Assembly (NCBI GenBank): GCA_001799675.1
Contig: MGTX01000002.1
Span: 127,878 to 191,877 of the forward strand
DNA: 64,000 nucleotides
Direction: 5' to 3'
Source: Elusimicrobia bacterium GWA2_66_18
Lineage (GTDB): Bacteria > Elusimicrobiota > Elusimicrobia > UBA1565 > UBA9628
Position 1 is the stretch's first letter, and each line of letters opens with the position of its first letter. Under the pieces are notes generated by a model, which was not told the origin of the DNA, searched no databases, and saw only the letters and a program-made list of their open reading frames with translations. Positions 34,468-45,196 of the stretch are shown here, piece by piece. Both the position numbers and the translations under genes were made by a program.

Positions 34468-35582
34468 TGTGCTTTAGGACGACGGCTTCGGACGGGCCGG
34501 CGCGGGTGGGGGTGCTCGAGACCCCGCGGGGGCCGGTCGAGACGCCGGTCTTCATGCCCGTGGCCACGCAGGCCAGCGTCAAGGCTCTCGACTCCGACGA
34601 TATGCGCCGCCTCGGCACGCGCGCGATCCTGGCCAACTCCTACCACTTGTATCTGCGTCCGGGAGTCGAGACGATCCGGTTGGGCGGAGGTTTGCACCGC
34701 TTCATGGATTACGAGGGCTTCATCCTCACTGATTCGGGCGGCTTCCAGGTCCTGAGCTTGTCGGACCTGCGCGAGATCGATAACGAGGGCGTGACCTTCC
34801 GCTCCCACCTCGACGGATCCAAGCACCGCCTGACGCCGGAGTCCGTGATCCGAGTTCAGGCCGAACTGGGTTCGGACGGCTGGACCACCCTCGACGAGTG
34901 TCCGCCCTATCCCTGCGATGAGGCGGCCGCGCGGCAGGCGCTCTCGCGCACCATGGATTGGACCGACAGGTCGATCCTGGCCGTGGCGGCCGCGCGCGAA
35001 GCGGGCGCCAAGTCCCTGTTCTTCCCCATATTGCAAGGCGGCTTCTTCCCGGAACTGCGCCGCCGCGCGGCCGAGCACATGAACGCGATCCCGGCCGACG
35101 GAGTCTCCATCGGAGGCTTCATGGTGGGCGAGGACAAGAATATGACGTGGCGCACGCTGACCGAGACGGTCTGCGCCCTGCGTCCGGATCGGGCGCGCTA
35201 CCTGATGGGCGTGGGCACTCCTCTCGACCTATGGGAAGCGGTCGCCTGCGGCGTGGACATGATGGATTGCGTCTACCCGACGAGGGTGGCGCGCACGGGA
35301 CAGGTCATGGCCTCCAGCGGCAAGTACAACGTGATCAACGCGCGCTTCCGCCGCGACTTCACCTCCTTGGACCCGGAATGCGACTGCTTCGTCTGCGCCC
35401 GCTACACCAAGGCTTATCTCGGGCATCTTCTCCGCGCCAAGGAGCTTGCGGCCTACCGCCTCCTCTCATACCACAACCTGCACTACATGGACCGAGTCAT
35501 CGCCCAGATCCGCGCCGCCGTCACCGCCGGCCGCTTCCAGGCCGCGCGCGCGGAGTTCCTGTCGCGTTATCGGCCGCTCTGA
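34467..35582 (+). CDS. tgt: tRNA-guanine transglycosylase
   Basis: Tgt exchanges G34 of GUN-anticodon tRNAs for the queuosine precursor preQ1. About 371 residues, normal. Catalytic Asp in ILTDSGGFQVLSLS, nucleophile Asp in DMMDCVYPTR, and the zinc site CDCFVCARYTKAYLGHLLR plus a later His (SYHNLHYM) are all present. ATG 34467 shares one base with the kinase stop (TGATG); TTG 34464 is an in-frame alternative. It ends the overlapped run that begins at yebC; hppA has its own promoter 8 bases later. Confidence 0.96.
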   Translation: MCFRTTASDGPARVGVLETPRGPVETPVFMPVATQASVKALDSDDMRRLGTRAILANSYHLYLRPGVETIRLGGGLHRFMDYEGFILTDSGGFQVLSLSDLREIDNEGVTFRSHLDGSKHRLTPESVIRVQAELGSDGWTTLDECPPYPCDEAAARQALSRTMDWTDRSILAVAAAREAGAKSLFFPILQGGFFPELRRRAAEHMNAIPADGVSIGGFMVGEDKNMTWRTLTETVCALRPDRARYLMGVGTPLDLWEAVACGVDMMDCVYPTRVARTGQVMASSGKYNVINARFRRDFTSLDPECDCFVCARYTKAYLGHLLRAKELAAYRLLSYHNLHYMDRVIAQIRAAVTAGRFQAARAEFLSRYRPL

Positions 35583-35589
35583 GGTTTTC

Positions 35590-35619
35590 TTGACGTTTTT
35601 CACGGGGAAATGTCATAAT
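35590..35619 (+). promoter_or_regulatory. Strong promoter of hppA
   Basis: TTGACG (35590-35595) and CATAAT (35614-35619) are 18 bases apart, and TGT directly before CATAAT makes an extended -10. The start would be near 35626. GGAGG (35637-35641) is the ribosome site for ATG 35647. Confidence 0.7.
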
Positions 35620-35646
35620 CGCGGGCCGTTAGAATTGGAGGATTGA

Positions 35647-37812
<2,166 letters not shown>

Positions 37813-37834
37813 ACTGCAGCAGGAGGAACCACAT

Positions 37835-38422
37835 ATGACGGATACTCTCGTTCAGAAGGACGCGCCGGACTTCAAAGCGGAGGCGCTGGTAGGCAAGGGT
37901 TTCAAGGAGATATCCCTCTCCGATTATAAAGGAAAGTGGGTCGCGCTGTTCTTCTACCCGCTTGACTTTACCTTCGTCTGTCCGACGGAGATCGTCGCGT
38001 TCTCCGAGCGCTACGAGGACTTCAAGAAACTGGGCTGCGAGGTCCTGGGTTGTTCGGTGGACTCCAAGTTCACCCACCTGGCCTGGACCAACACGGCCCG
38101 CAAGGAAGGGGGCCTGGGCGCGATCAAGTATCCCCTGCTGTCCGACCTCACCAAGAAGATCGCCCGCGACTACGGCGTGCTGGTCAATGACGCCCTGGCC
38201 CTGCGCGGCCTGTTCCTCATCAACGCCAAGGGCAAGGTCGTCTACGCCGTCGTCCATGACCTCGGCGTGGGACGTTCGGTCGACGAGACCCTGCGAGTGC
38301 TGGCGGCCTTCCAACAGACCGAGAAGACCGGAGAGGTCTGCCCGGCCAATTGGTCCGAAGGCAAGAAAACCATGAAGCCCGACCCGGCCAAGTCCAAGGA
38401 GTACTTCGCGACCGTCGCCTGA
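37835..38422 (+). CDS. 2-Cys peroxiredoxin (AhpC/Prx1 type)
   Basis: Reduces H2O2 and organic peroxides in the cytoplasm. 195 residues, normal. Peroxidatic Cys in [10 protein letters not shown], resolving Cys in GEVCPANW, and catalytic LDVR-like region present as DDSK-type CSVDSKFTH. No ahpF/thioredoxin reductase gene is adjacent, so the electron donor is elsewhere. AGGAGGAA at 37821-37828 precedes ATG 37835. It is probably cotranscribed with hppA and closed by the terminator at 38438-38469. Confidence 0.95.
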   Translation: MTDTLVQKDAPDFKAEALVGKGFKEISLSDYKGKWVALFFYPLDFTFVCPTEIVAFSERYEDFKKLGCEVLGCSVDSKFTHLAWTNTARKEGGLGAIKYPLLSDLTKKIARDYGVLVNDALALRGLFLINAKGKVVYAVVHDLGVGRSVDETLRVLAAFQQTEKTGEVCPANWSEGKKTMKPDPAKSKEYFATVA

Positions 38423-38437
38423 GCCGTTGCGGCGCCA

Positions 38438-38469
38438 GAGCCCCGGCCCGTCAATTCCGGCCGGGGCTC
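38438..38469 (+). terminator. Hairpin terminator after the peroxiredoxin gene
   Basis: GAGCCCCGGCC (38438-38448) and GGCCGGGGCTC (38459-38469) form a perfect 11-base-pair stem with a ten-base loop. The following sequence is pyrimidine-rich but has no pure T-run. Confidence 0.7.
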
Positions 38470-38513
38470 GCTATTCCCCCCTAATTTTCCCCCTTCCCGA
38501 CCCCACCAGAAAG

Positions 38514-38522
38514 TGGTAGGAT
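38514..38522 (+). promoter_or_regulatory. Putative extended -10 for yajC-secDF
   Basis: TGG plus TAGGAT (38517-38522) is an extended -10-like element following the terminator. No good -35. The start near 38529 would leave a short leader with AAGGAG before ATG 38545. It may drive the long envelope gene run. Confidence 0.35.
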
Positions 38523-38544
38523 TTACGGCGATTAAGGAGAACAA

Positions 38545-38844
38545 ATGCAACCTGCCGCCCCGAACCCCCTGATGAATCTGGCGCCCATCGTGGCCATCTT
38601 CGCCATCTTCTACTTCCTGCTCATCCGCCCCCAGCAGAAGCAGCAGAAGGAGCATGAGGCGATGCTCAAGAACCTCAAGGCCGGCGAAAAGATACTCACG
38701 ACCGGCGGCCTGTACGGCGTCATCACGGGCTTCAAGGGAGACGATCTCGAGGTCCAGTTCTCCCAGACCGTGAAGCTCACCGTTGCCCGCTCCGCCGTCG
38801 CCCGGCTCGTCTCCTGCGAGACATCCGCCGCGGTCGCCGCCTAA
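38545..38844 (+). CDS. yajC: Preprotein translocase accessory subunit YajC
   Basis: 99 residues with one transmembrane helix (LAPIVAIFAIFYFLLIRPQQ) followed by the family signature RPQQKQQKEHEAMLKNLKAG and GGLYGVITG. YajC associates with SecDF-SecYEG at the inner membrane. Normal length. TAAGGAGA precedes the ATG. It is followed by secD after 29 bases, the common tgt-yajC-secD-secF order, although hppA and a peroxiredoxin separate it from tgt here. Confidence 0.95.
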   Translation: MQPAAPNPLMNLAPIVAIFAIFYFLLIRPQQKQQKEHEAMLKNLKAGEKILTTGGLYGVITGFKGDDLEVQFSQTVKLTVARSAVARLVSCETSAAVAA

Positions 38845-38873
38845 ACCCGACCGGGAAGTCCAAGGATATCCCC

Positions 38874-40289
38874 ATGTCCAAGACCCAGACGAAATGGATA
38901 GGCCTGCTCGCCCTCGTCGTCGGCGCCCTCTTCATGCTCTACCCTTCCATCAACTGGTACTCCCTCGACGCCGTAGAGCGAGCTAAACTCGAGGCTCTGC
39001 GCGAGCGCCCGAAGTACTTGGTGAACCTGGGCCTCGACCTGAAGGGCGGCACCCACATGGTCATGGAGCTCGAGGTCGATAAGCTGGACGCCAAGACCCC
39101 CCTCAACGACGCCATGAGCCAGGCGATCGAGATCCTCCGCAACCGCATCGATCAGTTCGGCGTGGCCGAGCCCCTCATCGTGCGGCAGGGCGCGCGCTGG
39201 ATCGTCGTCCAGTTGCCCGGCGTGACCGACTCCGTGCACGCCAAGGAACTCGTCGGCAAGACCGCGATGCTCGAGTTCCGCATGGTTGACGACACGGAGA
39301 AGGGTCGAACGGAACTCAATAAGATCCTCGAGCTCGGCAATCCTTTCGACGCAAACGGCGTCGTGAGCCCCGCCGCTGCCAAGCTCGTCCCCGAGGGGCT
39401 GGTCCTCTTCAAGGGCAAGGACAGCGCCATGTACCTCCTGCAAAAGGAGTCGCCGCTGACCGGCGCGTCCCTGGAGACCGCCAAGGTGGAGACCGGCGGC
39501 GAATACGGGCTGCCCGTCGTGGCCTTCAAGTTCAAGCCGGAAGCCGCGGGCAAGTTCGCGGCGCTCACCGCCGCCAACGTCAACAAGCACATGGCCATCG
39601 TGCTCGACGGCATCGTCTACTCCGCGCCCGTCATCAAGGGCCGCATCTCCGGCGGCTCGGGCATCATCGAGGGCCAATTCACCCCCGAAGACGCCAAGTC
39701 GCTGGCCATCGTCCTGCGCGCGGGCGCCCTGCCCGCGCCCGTCAAGGTCATCGAGGAACGCGTCGTCGGCCCCACGGTCGGAGAGGACTCCATCAAGGAC
39801 GGCGTGCGCTCGGGCGCGATCGGGTTCATCCTGGTCGTCCTTTTCATCATCATCTACTACCGCGCCTCCGGCCTGGTCGCGGTCATCGCCCTGGGCCTGA
39901 ACCTGGTGCTGTTGGTCGCGATCATGGCCTATCTGCGCTCGACTTTGACCCTGCCGGGCATGGCCGGCATCATCTTGTCGCTCGCCATGGCCGTCGACGC
40001 GAACGTCCTGATCTTCGAGCGCATCCGCGAGGAGCTGAGGCTGGGCAAACCGGTCAAGACCGCGCTCTCCGTGGGCTATGATCGCGCCTTCTCGGCCATC
40101 CTGGACTCCCATATGACCTCGCTCATCTCCTCGGTGTTCCTGTTTCAGTTCGGCACGGGACCCATCAAGGGTTTTGCCGTTACCTTGACCATCGGCCTGA
40201 TCCTCTCGCTCTTCACGGCGATCGTGATCACGCGGATGATCTTCGACTACTACCTCGAAAACAACGAGGTCGAGGAGCTCTCGATCTAA
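38874..40289 (+). CDS. secD: Protein translocase subunit SecD
   Basis: SecD works with SecF to complete protein export, using the ion gradient. 471 residues: one N-terminal transmembrane helix, a large periplasmic part beginning with the D1 motif LGLDLKGGTHMVMEL, then five helices. D4-region sequence GPTVGEDSIKDGV and the D5/6 motif SLAMAVDANVLIFERIREE are present. It is shorter than the Escherichia coli protein but normal for most phyla. The stop overlaps the secF ATG by one base. Confidence 0.96.
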   Translation: MSKTQTKWIGLLALVVGALFMLYPSINWYSLDAVERAKLEALRERPKYLVNLGLDLKGGTHMVMELEVDKLDAKTPLNDAMSQAIEILRNRIDQFGVAEPLIVRQGARWIVVQLPGVTDSVHAKELVGKTAMLEFRMVDDTEKGRTELNKILELGNPFDANGVVSPAAAKLVPEGLVLFKGKDSAMYLLQKESPLTGASLETAKVETGGEYGLPVVAFKFKPEAAGKFAALTAANVNKHMAIVLDGIVYSAPVIKGRISGGSGIIEGQFTPEDAKSLAIVLRAGALPAPVKVIEERVVGPTVGEDSIKDGVRSGAIGFILVVLFIIIYYRASGLVAVIALGLNLVLLVAIMAYLRSTLTLPGMAGIILSLAMAVDANVLIFERIREELRLGKPVKTALSVGYDRAFSAILDSHMTSLISSVFLFQFGTGPIKGFAVTLTIGLILSLFTAIVITRMIFDYYLENNEVEELSI

Positions 40290-41203
40290 TGGAACTTTTC
40301 AAAAAACCCAACATCGACTTCATCGGACTGAGATGGATTCCCATAGGCGCGTCCGTCGTCGTCATGGTCCTGAGCGTGGCGACCATGACGATCAAGGGCT
40401 TCAACTACTCGATCGAGTTCACCGGGGGCTCCTTGGTGCAGGTGAGCTTCCCCGCCTCATCAAAGGTGGACGTCGACGGCGTGCGCAAGGCCCTCGAGGC
40501 GGCCGGCGTGAGCTCCGAGATCCAATCCGTCCAGGGCGAGCGCCCGACCTTCATCCTGCGAGAGAAAGGCACGGACACCGCCGCGGTGGACGCCTTCGTA
40601 ACCAAGATCCTGGACGCCCTGCGCAAATCGTATGCGGGCGTCGAGCCGAATCTGGACCGCAAGGACGTCATCGGCCCCGTCGTGGGAAAGGACCTGCGCC
40701 GCCGCACGGTCTGGGCCATCCTCTTGAGCCTCCTCGGCATCGTGGTCTACGTCGCCTACCGCTTCGAGAACCCTATCTGGGCCATCGCGGGCGTGCTGGC
40801 GCTCTTCCACGACGTGATCGGCGTCTCCGGCCTCTTCTCCTTTCTCGGTCTGCCCATGGACCTGCTCATCGTCACGGCGCTGCTGACCATCGCCGGATAC
40901 TCGATTAGCGACACCATCGTCATCTTCGACCGGATGAGAGAGAAGCTGCGCACGACCCGCGGCATCCCCCTGGCCGAACTCATCGACTCGTCGATCAACG
41001 AGACTTTGTCGCGCACCATCATTACGGTCTTGACCGTCCAGATCGTAAGCCTGGTCCTGCTCTTCGCGGGCGGGCCGGTTCTTCGGAACTTCGCGCTGGC
41101 CATGGTCGTCGGCAACCTCCTGGGGACCTACTCCTCCATCGCCGTGGCCGCGCCCCTCGTCTACGAGTACCAGACGCGCTTCGGAGGTCGCCGGCACAAG
41201 TGA
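40289..41203 (+). CDS. secF: Protein translocase subunit SecF
   Basis: 304 residues, six transmembrane helices, normal length. Motifs: GFNYSIEFTGGSLVQV, GPVVGKDLRR, and the conserved SISDTIVIFDRMRE segment (YSISDTIVIFDRMREKLR). It forms the SecDF complex with the product of the preceding gene. The stop overlaps the GTG of the following gene (GTGA). Confidence 0.96.
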   Translation: MELFKKPNIDFIGLRWIPIGASVVVMVLSVATMTIKGFNYSIEFTGGSLVQVSFPASSKVDVDGVRKALEAAGVSSEIQSVQGERPTFILREKGTDTAAVDAFVTKILDALRKSYAGVEPNLDRKDVIGPVVGKDLRRRTVWAILLSLLGIVVYVAYRFENPIWAIAGVLALFHDVIGVSGLFSFLGLPMDLLIVTALLTIAGYSISDTIVIFDRMREKLRTTRGIPLAELIDSSINETLSRTIITVLTVQIVSLVLLFAGGPVLRNFALAMVVGNLLGTYSSIAVAAPLVYEYQTRFGGRRHK

Positions 41204-41763
41204 GGAAGATCAAGAGCTTCAAGCTCATCCTGCGGCCTCACGAGGTCAAGAGGCGCGCGAAGAAGGCAGGCCTCGACCTTGAGACCGCGGGCCTGGGTGA
41301 TCCCGCCCTCGCCAAGCTCCTGGAGCGCCTCGCCAAGGCGCTCGCGCCCGGCGTCCTCTTCGATACTTTCGGGTCCGCGGACCCCGACCAGTCAATCCTC
41401 TCCCCCATGCCCGGCTTGGCCTACAGCCTCATCCTGGCCGGCCTGGGCGAGGCCTTCACGCCCGTGCGCGCCGCGCAGACCGGCGTGCCGGAGGGCCTCT
41501 GGCCCCTGCTTGAAGAGGCCGCCCTCGACGAGTCAGTGCGCTTCGCGTCGGGGATCATCGCCGACGAGGCCGAGCAGGACAACTGCGAACTGTCTCCCCT
41601 CACCCCGCTGGCCGAAGTCGCGGCGCTGGAGGCCGTGGTGCGAAAACTCGACGGCGTCAAGCTCGGCATCTCGTTCCAGGACGGGAAGCTTTTCCCCGCG
41701 GCCTCGCTCGCGGTGAGCCTCTCCTGGCTCGCCAAGTCCAAAGCGAAGGGCCGCTCAAAGTAG
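41200..41763 (+). CDS. Hypothetical protein, possibly MetH-activation-domain-like
   Basis: 187 residues, soluble, no signal peptide. I do not firmly recognise it. The layout, a basic N-terminus (KLILRPHEVKRRAKKAGLD), a helical middle, and a C-terminal LSPLTPLAEVAALEAVV followed by GVKLGISFQDGKLFPAASLA, recalls stand-alone vitamin-B12-dependent methionine synthase activation-domain proteins (LSPGYGD...iGvxLt...mxPxxSvS). The GYGD core is missing, so this is only a weak suggestion. GTG 41200 overlaps secF (GTGA), and its stop overlaps the next start (TAGTG), so it is an integral member of the operon. Confidence 0.6.
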   Translation: MRKIKSFKLILRPHEVKRRAKKAGLDLETAGLGDPALAKLLERLAKALAPGVLFDTFGSADPDQSILSPMPGLAYSLILAGLGEAFTPVRAAQTGVPEGLWPLLEEAALDESVRFASGIIADEAEQDNCELSPLTPLAEVAALEAVVRKLDGVKLGISFQDGKLFPAASLAVSLSWLAKSKAKGRSK

Positions 41764-42392
41764 TGCTCCAGGCGCTCGGCGCCTGCCTCGCCTACGCCTA
41801 CGTCTCCTTCGTCGGGCTCACGACGCGACTGAGCGTCGTTCGGGGAGATAGCCGCGAACGCCTGCGCTCGCGGGGCCGCCGCTTCATTTACGCCTGCTGG
41901 CACCAGCGCCAGATATACTTCACCTACCTCCACCGCGGCGCGGGCGCCGCCGTGCTCGTCAGCCGCTCCCGGGACGGGGAACTGATCGCTAAAATCCTGG
42001 AACTTTCGCGCCTCGCGACGATTCGCGGCTCGTCCTCGCGCGGAGGCGCTGCGGCCGTGCGGGAGATGATGGAGGCCGTCCAGTCCGGCCTCGACATCGC
42101 CATCACCCCGGACGGGCCGCGGGGCCCCGCGCGCGAGGTCAAGGAGGGCGCGCTCTTCCTGGCCCAGAGCCTGGGCATTCCCATCCTGCCCCTGACTTGC
42201 GCCCTGTCGCGCAAAATCGTCGTCAAGAAGGCCTGGGACCGCTTCCATTTTCCCCTCCCCTTCGGGCGCGTCGCCGTTGTCTACGGCGAACCCATCGAGG
42301 TGCTTCCCCACGACGACCTGAAGGCCAAGGCCGCCGAGCTCAAGGCCGTCCTCGACCGCCTCACCGACGAGGCGGACGCCCTCGTCTCGTGA
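41763..42392 (+). CDS. DUF374-family lysophospholipid/lipid A acyltransferase-like protein
   Basis: 209 residues. Motifs of the family: ACWHQRQIYF (the HxxxxD-like site of the superfamily), VSRSRDGELIAKIL, RGSSSRGGAAAVREM and the highly conserved ITPDGPRGPAREVKEGALFLA. The N-terminal hydrophobic stretch suggests membrane association. Relatives lie next to KDO transferase genes in many diderms, so it probably acylates lipid A or a related lipid. GTG 41763 shares one base with the previous stop, and its stop overlaps the waaA GTG. Confidence 0.85.
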   Translation: MLQALGACLAYAYVSFVGLTTRLSVVRGDSRERLRSRGRRFIYACWHQRQIYFTYLHRGAGAAVLVSRSRDGELIAKILELSRLATIRGSSSRGGAAAVREMMEAVQSGLDIAITPDGPRGPAREVKEGALFLAQSLGIPILPLTCALSRKIVVKKAWDRFHFPLPFGRVAVVYGEPIEVLPHDDLKAKAAELKAVLDRLTDEADALVS

Positions 42393-43687
42393 TCCGGCTC
42401 CTCCTGGCCCTCGAGACCCTGCTCGCACCCTTCGTCGGGCTAGGCGTCGTCGCCGTATTCTCCTTCTCACGGCGCCGAGGCCTGATCGCGGGGCTGATCG
42501 CGGAACTGCCGGAGCGCTTGGGAGGTCTCTGCGCCGAGGGCCGCGCCAAGCTCTCCGGACGGCGCGTCTGGTGGTTTCACGCGGCGTCGGCGGGAGAGGT
42601 CGGCGGACTGGCCCCCCTCCTCGAGGAGCACGCCGCGCGGCCGGGCGCTCCCGCGATCTTTCTCACGACCATGACCGCGGCGGGACGGGAGGCCGCGCGG
42701 CGCCTGCCTTCGGTCGCCTGGGCCCAGTTGGCGCCGGTCGACGCGTGGCCCTGCGTGTCGCGCCTGCTCGGCGCGCTGAGGCCGGAGCGCCTGGTGCTGG
42801 CGGAGACGGAGCTGTGGCCGACGCTCATCCTACTCGCCGCGCGCTCGGGACTGCGCCCGGCGCTGGTCAACGCGCGCCTCACCGGGCGCACGACGGTCCT
42901 GCGCCCGCTCACGCGGATTCTCGCCCCCGTGCTCGCCTGCCTGGAGGCAGTCGGAGCGCAGAGCGAGCCCGAGGCGGAGCGCTTCCGCGCTCTCGGCGTG
43001 CCGCGCGAGCGCGTCCGCGTGACCGGCAACTGCAAGTACGACCGGGGCGAGGTCCCGTCCGCCGCCGCCGAGACCGACGAGCGCCTGCGTCTGTTGGGCT
43101 GGAAGGACGCCCCCCTTTTCGTGGCTGGGAGCACGCACCCGGTCGAGGAGGACGCCGTCCTGGCGGGATATCTCCAGGCCAAATCCATAAGACCCGAGTT
43201 GAGGCTCATCCTGGCCCCGCGCCATCCCGAGCGCGCGGCCGAGGCCTGGCGCGCGCTCATGGACGCGTCCTTGCGCGCGCAGCTCTGGAGCCGGCTCGGG
43301 CCCGATTCGACGGCCCTGGAAGGATCCGAGGCCCTGCTCGTAGACGAGATGGGGCCTCTGCCCTCGCTATTTGCCCGCGCTAGGGTCGCCTTCGTCGGCG
43401 GCACGCTCGTCGCGGTCGGCGGACACAACCTCCTCGAACCCGCCCTGGCCGCGGTCCCCGTCCTCTTCGGACCCCACACGGGGCACATTTCGGCTCCGGC
43501 CGACCTTCTGGAGGCCGGGGGCGGAGGCTTCCGTGTCCGGAACGCCGCGCAGATCGCGGATCGCCTCGTGGAGCTGCTCTCAGACGCCGGGCGCGCCCGC
43601 GCCGCCGGCGCCAAGGCCCGGAGCGCCGCGCAGACCCTGCGCGGCGCCACCACGAGAACCGCGGCCCTTCTCGAAATGATAAAATAA
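42389..43687 (+). CDS. waaA: 3-deoxy-D-manno-octulosonic acid transferase (KDO transferase)
   Basis: WaaA/KdtA transfers KDO from CMP-KDO to lipid A precursor on the cytoplasmic side of the inner membrane. 432 residues, normal. An N-terminal membrane-associated helix is followed by the family motif WWFHAASAGEVGG with the catalytic Glu, LVLAETELWPTL, VTGNCKYDR, LILAPRHPERA, and FVGGTLVAVGGHNLLEPAL near the C-terminus. GTG 42389 is used in a GTGA overlap. The donor is made by kdsA and kdsB further down the same gene run. Confidence 0.95.
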   Translation: MIRLLLALETLLAPFVGLGVVAVFSFSRRRGLIAGLIAELPERLGGLCAEGRAKLSGRRVWWFHAASAGEVGGLAPLLEEHAARPGAPAIFLTTMTAAGREAARRLPSVAWAQLAPVDAWPCVSRLLGALRPERLVLAETELWPTLILLAARSGLRPALVNARLTGRTTVLRPLTRILAPVLACLEAVGAQSEPEAERFRALGVPRERVRVTGNCKYDRGEVPSAAAETDERLRLLGWKDAPLFVAGSTHPVEEDAVLAGYLQAKSIRPELRLILAPRHPERAAEAWRALMDASLRAQLWSRLGPDSTALEGSEALLVDEMGPLPSLFARARVAFVGGTLVAVGGHNLLEPALAAVPVLFGPHTGHISAPADLLEAGGGGFRVRNAAQIADRLVELLSDAGRARAAGAKARSAAQTLRGATTRTAALLEMIK

Positions 43688-43690
43688 CGG

Positions 43691-45196
43691 TTGTCTCATC
43701 GAATCCTCGTCGTGCGCCTCTCCTCTCTTGGGGACGTCATCCTGACGGGCCCGGTCTATAAGAATCTCAAGGCCCATTGGCCAGACTGCCGCGTCTGCGC
43801 GCTGGTCAAACCCCAGTTCGCGGCCGTGCTGAAGGGCCATCCCGGCGTCGACGAGGTCATCGCCTACCGGGGTTTGGCGGACGCGCTCGCGCGCATCCGC
43901 GCGGGCCGCTTCACCCACCTCCTCGACCTGCACGCCACCCTGCGCTCCTGGCTGATCCGGCGCCTGTCCGGTATCCCGGAGCAGTCGGTCTACCGCAAAG
44001 ACGCCTTGGCGCGTCGACTCTTCGTGGCCTTTGGCGTGGCGTCCCCCTCTCTCCAACGCCACGCCGTGGACCGTTACCTGGAAGCCCTCGCGGTCTGGGG
44101 CGTACCGGCCCCGATGCGCGCCCTCTCCCCGGCGGACTGGGGCGCGCGCGCGGATGCGCCCTCCCCGCGCCGAGTCGTCGTCCTACAGACCTCCTTTCTG
44201 GGAGACAGCCTGCTCACCCTGCCCCTCCTGCGTCGCCTCAAGGAAAGCCTGCCGGGCGCGACGCTCGCGGTCCTGACTCTCCCCAAGCACGCCGAGGTCT
44301 TCCGCGGCAATGCCTGGGTCGACGAGGTCCTGCTCGACGACAAGCGCGGCGAGCACGCGGGTTTGGCGGGCCTCTGGCGCATCGCCCGGCGGCTTAAGCG
44401 CCGCTCCTTCGACCTCGCCGTCATCCCCCACCGATCCTTGCGCTCGACTTTGCTGGCGTGGCTGGCGGGCGTGCCGCGGCGCGTGGGCTTCTCCTCCAGC
44501 GCGGGGAGCTTCCTTCTCACCGACCGCGTTCCGTTCTCCTGGCTCGCCCACGACTTGGAGAGAAACCTCGCCCTCGCCCGCCCCCTGGGAGCGGCGAGCG
44601 CGCCGGCGCGAGACGAAGAGCGCTACATCGAGCCTTCCTCGCTCGGCTGCGAACTGTCGCGTCTGCTCGCCGAGAAGGACCTCTCCTCGACGGATCGGCT
44701 GGTCGGAGTGCATCCCGGCGCCGCCTGGAGTACGAAGAGATGGCTGCCCGAGCGTTTCGCGGAGCTCTGCCGCCGTCTGGCGCGCGCGGGTTTCAAGCCG
44801 GTGCTGGTGGGCGGCCCCGCGGACGCGCCCCTCGGCGCCGAAATCGCTCGGGCCTCCGGCGCGGCCGACCTCACGGGCAAGACCAGCCTTGAGGACCTTA
44901 AGTCCCTGATGGGAAGGTTCTCCCTCTTCGTGACCAACGATTCCGGACCCATGCACCTGGCCGCGGCGGCGGGCGTGCCGGTCGTGGCCGCCTTCGGCGC
45001 GACCACGCGGGAATTGGGCTTCTTTCCGTATGGGGCCGCGCACCGCGTCGTAGAGGCCGAACTCTCCTGCCGCCCCTGCGGCCTTCACGGCGCGCGCGCC
45101 TGCCCGCAAGGACACTTCCTGTGCATGAGGCTCGTCACCGTCGATCTCGTCTGGGACGCCTGCCGAGCGGCCCTGGGCGCGGGAACCGCGAAGTGA
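43691..45196 (+). CDS. Fused one-and-a-half GT9 heptosyltransferase
   Basis: 501 residues, about 150 more than a usual heptosyltransferase. Residues 1-~155 are a GT9 N-terminal lobe (ILVVRLSSLGDVILTGPVYK). From about 165 a complete GT9 enzyme follows: VVVLQTSFLGDSLLTLPLLR, GVHPGAAWSTKRWLPERFAEL, FVTNDSGPMHLAAAAGVPVV and a Cys-rich end CRPCGLHGARACPQGHF. The second part is WaaF-like (ADP-heptose:LPS heptosyltransferase II). The first part has lost its nucleotide-sugar-binding lobe. The start is TTG 43691, three bases after waaA. The ORF is continuous, so if this is a fusion it is not a simple sequencing frameshift. Confidence 0.88.
   Translation: MSHRILVVRLSSLGDVILTGPVYKNLKAHWPDCRVCALVKPQFAAVLKGHPGVDEVIAYRGLADALARIRAGRFTHLLDLHATLRSWLIRRLSGIPEQSVYRKDALARRLFVAFGVASPSLQRHAVDRYLEALAVWGVPAPMRALSPADWGARADAPSPRRVVVLQTSFLGDSLLTLPLLRRLKESLPGATLAVLTLPKHAEVFRGNAWVDEVLLDDKRGEHAGLAGLWRIARRLKRRSFDLAVIPHRSLRSTLLAWLAGVPRRVGFSSSAGSFLLTDRVPFSWLAHDLERNLALARPLGAASAPARDEERYIEPSSLGCELSRLLAEKDLSSTDRLVGVHPGAAWSTKRWLPERFAELCRRLARAGFKPVLVGGPADAPLGAEIARASGAADLTGKTSLEDLKSLMGRFSLFVTNDSGPMHLAAAAGVPVVAAFGATTRELGFFPYGAAHRVVEAELSCRPCGLHGARACPQGHFLCMRLVTVDLVWDACRAALGAGTAK

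Noticed and set aside
41200-41763. Naming the protein after secF as a MetH activation-domain protein
   Set aside because: Only a loose resemblance in the C-terminal 50 residues and no GYGD core; kept as hypothetical.
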